Shown here piece after piece: positions 35,542-45,639 of a stretch of DNA of 64,000 nt. The notes under the pieces were generated by a model that did not search any database, was not told the origin of the DNA, and worked only from the letters and a program-made list of their open reading frames with translations. The DNA comes from Bryum argenteum. Its lineage: Eukaryota > Streptophyta > Bryopsida > Bryales > Bryaceae. The translations under genes and the position numbers were made by a program. Numbering within the stretch: position 1 is the first letter of the stretch; each line of letters starts with the position of its first letter. Location of the stretch: assembly GCA_037043015.1 (NCBI GenBank), contig CM073324.1, positions 24,940,097 to 25,004,096 of the forward strand. The letters run 5' to 3'.

Positions 35542-35931
35542 ATGGGTTCCAAGGTGCTGGTGGCTGCGGTGGTGGTGCTGGTGGCGATGATGAGTTTGTG
35601 CTTGAAGGTGCGAGCAGACACGGTGACCATCTACAACGACATGGGGCCGGGGGTGGCACTCGCAGTGAAGTGTTACCACGGCTACGGCAACTTAGGCTAC
35701 CACGCCATGCCCCCTCGAGGAAGTGTGAAGTTGGAGTTCCCCACCAGCCCGATGGGGCTGGATGTGGTCGAGTGCACTTTCTACTCGCAGGGAATGCCGG
35801 CCAAGAAAATGCACGTCTACGAAGGCTTCAACCTCCACACCTACTTCTGTCGGTGCCGCGACTGCCACTGGTCCGTGGCCAAGTCTGGACTCTCGTGTGA
35901 GGGTGGTCAGTACACGGAGAAGTGGCAGTAG
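35542..35931 (+). CDS. Secreted plant self-incompatibility S1-family protein, 129 aa, single exon
   Basis: The product belongs to the S-protein homologue (Plant_S1) family: small secreted beta-sandwich proteins, known in poppy as pistil S determinants and elsewhere mostly of unknown function. Residues 1-25 are a signal peptide (VLVAAVVVLVAMMSL, cleavage after VRA). The mature part has the family pattern: TVTIYNDM, a first cysteine in KCYHG, LGYHAMPPRGSVKLEF, VECTFY, VYEGF and C..CHWSV. Family members usually have four cysteines; this one has seven in the mature part (KC, EC, the CRCRDC cluster and SC), so an extra disulfide or metal site is possible. The ATG follows a duplicated leader. A role in self-incompatibility is not implied. 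Confidence 0.85.
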   Translation: MGSKVLVAAVVVLVAMMSLCLKVRADTVTIYNDMGPGVALAVKCYHGYGNLGYHAMPPRGSVKLEFPTSPMGLDVVECTFYSQGMPAKKMHVYEGFNLHTYFCRCRDCHWSVAKSGLSCEGGQYTEKWQ

Positions 35932-36113
35932 ATCATCATTCACTGCTTTTTCATAGTCATACTTTGAGAGTCTAGTATGTTTTAATTTGCTCCGTTATGC
36001 TGAAAGGACAAGTCTATGATTGCTTAAGTATGATTCTAGAGTTTGGGATGTAACCGTGGCTCTTGCCGGTAGTGAGGAGGTTTTAGTGCCGAGCTTGACT
36101 CTATCTACTGCCA

Positions 36114-36119
36114 TAATAA
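36114..36119 (+). terminator. Possible poly(A) signal of the S1-family gene
   Basis: AATAAA in CCATAATAAAAATTG, about 180 bp after the stop codon. Confidence 0.4.
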
Positions 36120-36658
36120 AAATTGAATCAAAGAGTATTGAGCCATGTAGTGTGTGAAATATCGTGATGTGTGTGTGTTTGAAAATAATCTGAGTGTGGT
36201 AGCTTGTCTCTTGCTCAAGAATGGTCTTGTTTGTGGTGATAATGTTATGGCGTCTGGAACCTATCGAGATTGAGACTTTAAGAGTCAACATTCAGTTTCA
36301 TTTGTGGAGTACTTATACTTAATCCCATATGTATCCCTTCACCATTTATTATGAAATTAGTCATGGTATCATTATACTCAAACTTATTGTTGGTATCCTA
36401 GTATGAATACTTGATACTTTGACATTTTAATCAAGTAAAGGTTTGAAAAAAATGACAATATAGTATACCATTATTGGAGCATAATTTAAGGCCTCACGAG
36501 TCTCAAGTGCTCATTTGTTGTGGAAATATGCCAATGCTTTTTGAACGAACAAACCACAAGCACTTCATTCAATAGAATCTAACTTAATGTGGGTAATGAC
36601 TTACTTTGCATCAAATCCTTTTGTCCAGGCTTGAAGTTGAATGCAATTATTCTAGTAC

Positions 36659-36894
36659 AAGTCCTAACCTGTGTCCCCCGTACACGGACATCAAAAAGGT
36701 AAGATCGAAATTTATGAAAACATGTAAAAAATCCAGACCTAGGTATAAAAAATAATTATACCCTATTGAGAATCCTCCAACTACGTATTTTTTTTAATAC
36801 CTGAGTTTAAATTTTTAGTTTTTTACGTGTTTTGAAAAAGAAAATTGATCGGCCCTTTTTGATGTCCTAGTCCGAAGGATATAGGTTAGGACTT
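36659..36894. mobile_element. MITE with ~45-bp imperfect terminal inverted repeats
   Basis: The left end AAGTCCTAACCTGTGTCC...GGACATCAAAAAGG pairs with the right end (reverse complement AAGTCCTAACCTATATCC...GGACATCAAAAAGG). The inside is AT-rich with no ORF. No clear target duplication. Superfamily unknown. Confidence 0.75.
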
Positions 36895-36964
36895 CTATAT
36901 ATCGATGTCCTTTGGACAAAAAAAATAAAAAAAAATAAAAAATAGTATTCAATTAATTGGTGAG

Positions 36965-38095
36965 TAAGTTCCCCTCGTCCCATGGGTAAGCACTTTATTT
37001 GGTGCTCTTCAAAAACTACACCCTATCCTCGGTTCCCTCGTAAATGGTCTTCCTACTTTTTAAGATTTATAGCATGTCCTACGTTCCCTTTTTCTGGGTT
37101 ACCCATGCTTTGGCCCGTTCCCCGTTCTCATCATTTTTTTTGTGTTTCAACAACTTTCCTTTTTGGTTTCCGTCATTTGTTCCTAGTTTCCATCATTTTT
37201 ATGTAGTTCCCATCATTCGTTCTTGGTTCTCATTATTTGTTAGTAGTTCTCATCCTCCTTTCGTAATTCTTATCCTTTAATCTCGATTCCTGGTTCCCCT
37301 CCGATGTTCCCTTGATCTCCCCTCAAGTGACTCTTTCTTTGCTCCCGTTTTTATGTTCCATATTCCTTGTCTCTTTAACTCCTTGTATTTTTATTATTGG
37401 GATCTAATAAACTCTTAATAACAACCACATACCATTTAGAGAACTCTTCAAAATCTTTAGAACAGTTACTCTTTATGTTGTGTATACATGACCAATTGAT
37501 AATGGCCATGACCATGCATGTCTTTGATTAATTTCTCCCCCTCATCCCGACGGATGAGCTTTTTATTTGGTGCTCCTCAAGAACTGACCCCTATCCTTGA
37601 TTCTCTCGTTGATTGTATCTCCTTGCTTTATAAGAATTTTAGGATATCCTTCATTCCATGGATCCCTACTTCCCAGTTGTCCTCTGTTCTATTCTGGTTC
37701 CCCATTCTCGTTTTCTTTACTAATCACTCCCAACCTCTAATTTTCCATTCGTGGTTTCCATCCTTTGTTCCCGATTCCGGCTCCCCCATCCGGCCATCCC
37801 CCAATTTCCCTTCTTGGTTTCATCATTTGTTTCCGATTTCCATAATTTGTTCCCAGTTCCTATCATACATTCACATGTGGTTCTCATTATTTGTTTTGTT
37901 CCCATTCTTCGTGCCCAATTCCTAGTTCTTGTTCCATGTTCCGTTGATCTCCTCTTTACTCCTTACTTTGCTCCATTTTACATGTTCCACATTCCTTGTC
38001 CCTTCGACTCTTGTTATGTTAATGAGATTTAATATATTCTTAATAACAATCAAGTACCACCTACGGAAATCCTTCAAAATCTTTAAAACTCTTCA
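36965..38095 (+). repeat. Old direct duplication of ~500 bp, pyrimidine-rich
   Basis: About 36,965-37,460 and 37,530-38,095 run parallel: CACTTTATTTGGTGCTCTTCA against GCTTTTTATTTGGTGCTCCTCA at the start, and TCTTAATAACAA..A.GTACCA..CTTCAAAATCTTTA at the end. They diverge by roughly a quarter. Both are rich in TTCCCATCATTTGTTCC-like runs. Open frames here are by-products of the pyrimidine bias. Confidence 0.7.
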
Positions 38096-38163
38096 TACCG
38101 TGTATACTCTCATGGGCAAACCACCTTACTACCGGGAAGGATCACCAAGGGCAAACAGAGAAA

Positions 38164-38212
38164 ACCGGCTGCATCAGGTCGGACAACCGGCTGCATCAGG
38201 TCGGACAACCGG
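38164..38212. repeat. 22-bp tandem repeat, 2.2 units
   Basis: ACCGGCTGCATCAGGTCGGACA occurs twice, followed by a third ACCGG. It stands out as GC-rich in AT-rich surroundings. Confidence 0.8.
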
Positions 38213-41196
38213 AAAAGGGTCGCTAGCAAGTAATCGTATTCTTTTATTAATATAGATTCTTAGTAATGAAAATGTGAGAAGCTCAAGTTTGAGTATTCAA
38301 CATTATTCCTAAACTCTCACAAGGTCAAACATATAATAATAGCAATTTCATTATATTGAGATTATTCTAAGTTTGTTGATCTCAACAATCTCGTAAAAGA
38401 ATGGTTTGTAGAGAATCTAAAATTAATAAAAATGCCCATTTATAGTGGACCGTTTTACGTCACATTTTTATTTGGTCTTTTTCAATGTTCAGCTTACGAG
38501 GGCTCTCAATGGTAAAGTACTAATTTTCTTAGAGTTTGTAGTGAGGGACCTAGTGAATTTTGATAACCAATCGTCCCTTTGTTCCAAAAGGATTAGGGAC
38601 CTATATGTAAAAGGTATATCTCTCTACTATGAAACCATGTCATATTCTCATTAAGATTTGCCAAGAAATTCACATAAGTACCAAAATCATGTCATATATA
38701 AGAAAGAGAGTTCTAACTTCTAAGTGCTTGAAAGCATTTCAAATGCATTTTGATTCCACGTTGTTGCATTGAGAAAAATGAAATTGTGTTATATAATTTT
38801 GCTCTCAAAGTGCTAAACCTTTGACATACTATAAGTTAGTGCAGCAAATGTTTCTTTTCAAATTCATACACTAATTCAAATACATCTTTCTTTTCAAATT
38901 CATACACTAATTCTTATACATCAAGTACTACCTTATAAGAATCAAATATTTGAATTGCATAAGAAGTTTATTTGTTTGAATTCTGCCAAATAATGGTTAA
39001 AAATCTTGAAAAACTGTAATTGTTTAGAATTTTTGATGGCCATAAGTGGTCCACCCTAGTTGGCTTTCACCCCATAGTGGAAGTTATTGAATAAGATTTT
39101 AACCTCTCAATATTCTGCACACATACCTTGTAGTATAAGATATATCCTCTTAGTAAATCCTCTTTAGTAGGCAAAAATATCAAAACTTAAACCCTTTATC
39201 TGGATTTTCCCAAATAGCAAAAAAAAAAAACTCTTGCTTTCTTGAATCTTTAGGGGTAAACCTCTAAAAACGATTAAGGCAAACTTTATTAGGGTTTAGT
39301 TAGTATCTACTTACTAAATTTAAATTGCATGAAGCTCAAACCTTTTGTTGGTTGTAGAGTTTTTCTATACCTTTCAAGAAACCATTCATGCTTTAAGATT
39401 CCTCATACTTTAGGAGATATTTGCAGTCAAAGCACAGTGAAATATGCTCAAATCTACCGTATGCTCATTTATTCTCAAAATATGTCTAAATCAATCAAAT
39501 TACAGAAACTATTGTTATTCACAAAAAATTGAGATCTTTACTTTCAAGGTTTGTTTTTAGTACATGTAGAAGAGGTACCAAGGCATGTCCGGATGTCCAA
39601 TGCAATAAGTTTTTACATTGCCTTTTTTGTTGTCAAAGACTGGTCTTTGTATTGAATTTTTAAAAACTCTGTGTGAATAATCAAGCATTGCTATGAGTTT
39701 TGTATGTCCTATTAGGAAAAAAATTGCATAGATATATTCCTAGCTCACCTAAGAAAAAGAATGAGAAGAGCCTTGGTTCATATCTACTTCCAGATATGGT
39801 CGTTTCGGCCCTCAAAACATTGCACACCCTTTCTACAACAAGAGAGAAGAACTCGTTCTCCAACTTTGAACTTTACGATCTCGCAAGTTGATGAGGAATT
39901 TCAATTCAAGATTTGATACACATATACACATAAAAGTAAGGTACTAAATCCTATGGTTACATATCAGAAATTTAGTAAAAAATTAAGAGTTTTCACTTTA
40001 CTTTAAAAGAGGGCATTTTTTGAGAGTGTGCGACAGTTTTGAGATTATTTGACTTTAGACTTAGGCCCATTTTACATTAGGTCTAGGGCTGGATAGAAGA
40101 TTGGCCAGATTTGGCTTCTCTCCATCCCCAAATTCTTTAAATTCTTCTATCCAACCTCAAATATTATAAAAAAAATTTTGCTCTTCAAGAATCTCCTTGT
40201 TGAGGTGCATTCAGAAACATGGTTATTTTTTCTCATAGAGTTTATGAAGAGGTTGCTATTGGGTATCTTTGGGTCCTGAGGGCTTGCAAACAGGTTCATT
40301 TTCCGAAAAACTTCCAAATAAAATTCAATATATGAACCTCAAAGTCAAATTAGTATGCCTTCTTGGCTTTGACACATCCACAACACTTTAACTATGTCTG
40401 TCTCTGTCTTTGCTACATTCTCTGTCCCCACTATCGTCCTAAATGAATAGTTTTTGGGACTTGTAGGTCCATATTTGTAATTTTGTGATTTTTCTTAGGC
40501 TCCAATCAACATGATCTCCCCGTAGATGGGTTTTTCTTGTTCTTATGCTCATTCTAAAGTTAGATCAATTCCGTAATGATATTAGTTGCTACATTTGTGC
40601 TTTTGCCATCATTTCCTCTAACAAATACTTTAAATGGACCTCAATTTCAAACAAGGTACAATCAAAATCAAATTTCCCGGTCATGTTAAGCCAATTCCAA
40701 GATGCCACGTGTCACATTCGAAATGAGTGCATGAAGAATGAAGCTGCATTCGTGTGCGGGAGCCATAATAGTGACGGCCATTGATGACCAAACCCGCGGT
40801 CATAGGGTCGTCTCTTCCGGTAGTATAGCAGCTGCCCAGGAAGCCTCGCGGTAATCAAGCCAGCATGAGAGAGAACAGGGCGGGCGGGAGAGAAGGAGAA
40901 GGAGAAGGCGGGACCCGAACTCGAAGAAACTGGATACAGTCGCAATAGCAATTAGTCAAGCTAAAGGTAATAGCAGCAGAAAACCTAAATTCAGCGGAGA
41001 CGACGATGAAGACGACGTGATCATTTCCATGGTCCCCTACACTATCGCACAAGACACCGCACGAGCCATCGTCGAGCTCACAGATCCCGGACTTGCGCGC
41101 GCCGCTTTGAAACTGAAGCGAAGCATGCTTGCTCGGTAACTCAAGCGCGGGGATCGTTTTCGCTCGCGTACTAGCGCGGGAAATCGTTTCATCACC
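38213..41196. other. Gene-free stretch upstream of the deacetylase
   Basis: AT-rich. Around 39,180-39,257 the sequence (CCCAAATAGCAAAA ... GAATCTTTAGGGG) resembles the right end of TTAA element copy A and is probably a relic. 40,740-41,196 is GC-richer and likely the HDA9 promoter/5'UTR, with a GAGAAGGAGAAGG run near 40,890. No TATA box is obvious. Confidence 0.45.
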
Positions 41197-44100
41197 ATGC
41201 CTGCCAAAGACCGCGTCTCCTACTTTTACGACGGTGAGCTTCGGCATTTTTGATTTCTCGCTTTGCCGTCCGCTCTATTCAAGAGTTTAGGGTTTCCGCT
41301 CGCACAGGAAGGCGTCAGCATTTTTTCTTCAACGAATGGAGTCATCGGCGTTTGTAACTTCTGATATGGAATTGCATTTTTAGCCTAGTTTGATCGTCTT
41401 GCTCTGATTTAGGGTTTTAGGTTTCACTGACGTTGAGTTGTGTTTGATTAGCTCAATTTGAGACTCGTTGCTTTTCTGTTTTTTAGAATGCTGCAGCAGA
41501 TGCTTTTCATGTTGTGGTTAGACTAGGGTGTCGGTTTGTGTTCGACGGTTCGAGTTATGTGTATTGTTTGATTTTGTTACGTCCTGATTTAGAATGCAGT
41601 GTTCTAGGCTTATGTTGCGAAATCTGATATTTGCTTCTTTTGATGTGTAGGGGATGTGGGGAGTGTGTATTATGGGCCGAATCATCCCATGAAGCCGCAT
41701 CGGCTTTGTATGACCAATAGTCTTGTCCTTGCTTATGGCCTCCACAACAAGATGGAGATCTACGTAAGTTGTATTTGAGGCTCCTTTAACTATCTCTGAG
41801 GCCTTTGTTTAGGTTTTTATGTAGAGGTTTCAGTATTTATGTTCTTCTCCTGAACTAGTCGTCATTAATTGTGTGGTGTCTGTTGCAGCGACCTCATAAA
41901 GCGTACCCTGTGGAGATGGCGCAGTTTCACTCTGTAGACTATGTGGAGTTTCTCGGACGAATCACCCCGGAATCGCAGGACAAGTATGCTGCAGAGTTGA
42001 TACGATGTACGTTCTCAGCCTTTAGTAGTGGATACGGAATAGCATCCTTTAGTTATCTTGCCGCTGTTTTCTAGTTTCATCCAGTTTCGAGCATATAGCT
42101 GATGATCAGTTGATGGAATGCAGATAACATGGGAGAGGATTGCCCGGTATTCGACAACCTTTTTGAGTTCTGTCAGATTTATGCTGGTGGTACCATCGGT
42201 GCGTCCTTCACTCTATGTTTACTATATGTAATGGAAAGTAGCTAATCATGCGATTACATCGATGTGAGCTCTTTTTGCAGTTTACGAGCTTGATTATATG
42301 CTGTATAAGTGTGTACGAACAATTTTCGGCGTTTCTTATTTCGTACTGGAACAGTGTCAAACCTTCACATAGTATCCATTATTGAATGCTCATGCTTGAG
42401 GTGGGGTGGATGTTACATTGACACAGACGCGGCGCATCGTCTAAATCATGGATTATGTGACATTGCCATTAATTGGGCCGGCGGGTTGCATCATGCGAAG
42501 AAGTGTGAAGCCTCTGGATTCTGCTATGTTAACGACCTGGTCTTGGGCATCTTGGAGCTCTTGAAGTATCATGCACGAGTGTTGTACATCGACATCGATA
42601 TTCACCATGGAGATGGAGTAGAAGAAGCTTTTTATCTCACTGACAGGTACAGTGCTTAGAACTATGGCTGTTTTTGTCTTGTAAGAGTAAGTCGGTTAAA
42701 CAGGACCTCTAGCAGTTAAGAGTATGTCACGTTGGAACTTTTTTAGTCCAGATATCAGATAAAAATTGAAATGTGAAAATCGCTGAACACACGCACATAA
42801 TTTCGGTGATATAGAACTGGTCCCATCTTCACTAAATTTTTTCTCAATTTCATCTGTAGTAATGCTCATTCTGGAATTATGACCACGTTGGATGTGAAAG
42901 GTGTTGTTGTACTGGCTCAAGAACACAACCGTCAGTCGTTGAGGATGTTGTCAATGTGTTATTGTGCAGAGTAATGACCGTCAGTTTTCACAAGTTCGGC
43001 GATTACTTTTTTCCCGGTACCGGCGATGTGAAGGTAAAATATTGAGTCTTCTCATTGAGTTCGCATTATTGCAACTCGGACATGGAACTGACAGTTTTGG
43101 ATGTTAGTGTTACCTCTTAACAACGTAGGCAAATTTCCGTTGCAGGATGTTGGCGAGAAGGAAGGAAAATATTATGCCATCAATGTGCCATTAAAGGATG
43201 GTGTCGATGATGTGAATTTTGTGCGCATGTTTCGTGTGGTAAGTATCAGTGTGACGAGGTTCTATTCTTTGTGTGGAGTAGACAATACTGGCATTACATG
43301 AGGTTACCTCCTTGTACATTTGTGGGTTATAGGAACCAATGGAATTTAAGTGCTGTTCTTCAGTAGCTAAGTTGCTCTAAGTGATATTGTTACTACTGCT
43401 AATGACAGGTCATTCAAAAGGTCGTGGAAGTCTATCAGCCTGGTGCTATTGTCTTGCAATGTGGAGCTGATTCACTTGCAGGGGATCGGTTGGGTTGCTT
43501 CAATCTTTCAATCGACGGTATGAACCTGTAATGCCGCACGAGTACAGTGATTACTAAGAAGCCAGAGAACTGGATTCTAGGGAGCTAAAAGAAGAGCCTA
43601 GTAAAATGTTCTTGATCGTCTATTTCTTCCGTGCTGTTCTAGAAGACTCACAAGGTTCATTGGAAAGCAGCTACATCTGGATCATAAATATTGAGGAGAT
43701 CCAGAGTACACGCTTTATCTGCTGTAAAGACCATTTAAATTAGTTAAGTGATGGCTTGAACATGTAATATCTGATATCAGAGTTGGTTAGGTCCATCTTC
43801 ATTACTAACGTCTTCTACTGAACCTGAATGGTACAGGACATTCAGAATGTGTCAAGTTTGTGAAGAAGTTCAACATCCCTCTCCTGGTAAGAATGGAGAT
43901 TCAAATGTCCTTTCAATTCATGTCGCTGTTTTGATTCTTTCTTAGCAGTCTTCATCACGATTTAGAAACATGAAAGGGAACGAATTTGAAACCATGGGTT
44001 ATGTTGTCCTTTAGATCGTATAGGTTCTTGCTCCTTATCTTTTGTATCTACTAGATTCATGGTTTCCTTTTTGGCTTCTTCGATGGGAACCTGTTGGCGT

Positions 44101-45402
44101 ATAAGCTTATTTGTTTCTGATTGGAGATTCTGCGTCCGTGTTTGTTCCATATTCAGGTTACAGGTGGAGGAGGGTACACAAAGGAGAACGTTGCACGTTG
44201 TTGGACAGTGGAGACTGGTGTACTTGTGGATACTGAGCTGCCAAACGGTATCCCTGCACTACTCTTACTTTGGTTTATAAATGATCCCATGACTTGGTTG
44301 GTTTATTTGAAACTTTACCGATGCTTGATGAAATATTGATCGCTTAGCCCTTTTGTCTTCGCATCTTGGGGGTTGTAGTCATTTTGACGTTTGTCCAATT
44401 CTTGAATTTAAATATAGATTTTGGATATTCCCTCCGACTTTTCTTTTGATTTATGCTGACGACTTTCAGTTTTGACCTGCAGAAATTCCTGATAATGACT
44501 ACCTGAAGTACTTCAAACCCGATTGCACTCTGAAGACTACATCAGGGAATCATATGGTATGCACTATTCTGTTCATCGATTTTTCTGGATTGGTCAATTG
44601 CATCTTTTAGAATTTGAGCGGGTTCAACTCTCTACTAAGTTAAAACTCTCCTTCGCTATTAATGCTCAGAGCCCCTCGACATCCTGTAACATTGAAATCT
44701 TGAAAATTACATCTTGGTAGGATGGTAGAATAACTTCCTTGTTTCATTCTTGCAACAGGAGAACTTGAATGGAAAGACGTATCTGAGTACCATCAAGCAG
44801 CAAGTTATGGAAAATTTGCGAAGAATCGCTCACGCACCAAGTGTTCAAATGCACGAGGTACAAGGCTATCTTTTTTGAGCCCTGGTTACCAGTAGCAGTT
44901 AGTTCACTTGTGCTTAGTGATACACCCTCAATTTGTTTTTTCTTTTGTTCATTCCAAATTAATGGTCATCAACCAATTCTACTGATGATACCTCTTGTTC
45001 CTGCTTCTAATCAACAACATGCCGGTGCTGCATGGCTCCTTGTTTTTATGTTTTACCTTCTGAAAGTCGATGCTTTTGTTGAGCAGGTACCTCCTGATAC
45101 GTACATCCCGGAGTTTGACGAGGATGAGCTGAATCCCGATGAGCGCATGGATCGTAAGTATTCTTCATTGTTGATTCGTATTTACTTAATTGCAGACCTA
45201 GGCTATTCTGGAAGAGTGGGTGACCTAGCCAAGTGTTGGCTGTAATCTAGAAGATTCCCACCCTGTCAGTGGACCATAGGTCTTGGAGCTCATATTGTTG
45301 CATATCGTGACTGCAGAGCACACACAGGACAAGCACATCCAAAGGGAGGAGGAATATTATGACGATGACAATGATAACGATCATGAGATGGATGACTCAT
45401 AA
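41197..45402 (+). CDS. HDA9: Class I histone deacetylase, HDA9 type, 14 exons, 431 aa
   Basis: A zinc-dependent RPD3/HDA1-family lysine deacetylase, nuclear, removing acetyl groups from histone tails in co-repressor complexes. Exons: 41197-41233, 41651-41763, 41889-42006, 42124-42198, 42427-42646, 42970-43033, 43146-43238, 43409-43517, 43837-43886, 44157-44247, 44483-44556, 44759-44857, 45087-45153, 45317-45402; all GT-AG, 1296 nt. It opens [21 protein letters not shown] and tracks Arabidopsis HDA9 (426 aa) throughout. Visible active-site residues: H136/H137, zinc ligands D172, H174 and D261, and Y300 in GGGGYT. The tail is strongly acidic ([18 protein letters not shown]), as in HDA9. All catalytic residues are present, so the enzyme should be active. 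The 3' end faces the COQ2-like gene. Confidence 0.95.
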
Positions 45403-45639
45403 TGTTTCTTAGTCTTGAAGCCATATTCTATATTGTACACTAGATTTTTCCTGTACAGTACAAGCAAACCCCATTGAATGCAAGAGTTCTTTACTTGGGT
45501 AGTCGTCCTATTTTGACATCTCATGTGCTCACCATGTGACTAAGTTTGGTAGGTCCAACATGGGAGACATCCACTACAATGGATCTAAATCGCTTCATGG
45601 AAATCTTTGTGTGAACTAGTAGTAAGTCCTTTTTGTTGT
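45403..45639. other. Shared 3' intergenic region of two convergent genes
   Basis: Only 237 bp separate the two stop codons, so the 3'UTRs of the + strand deacetylase and the - strand prenyltransferase must nearly touch or overlap. No clear AATAAA was seen on the plus strand. Confidence 0.6.

Noticed and set aside
36982-38255. Several open frames rich in Phe, Pro and Ser
   Set aside because: They come from the pyrimidine-rich duplicated DNA; no conserved features.
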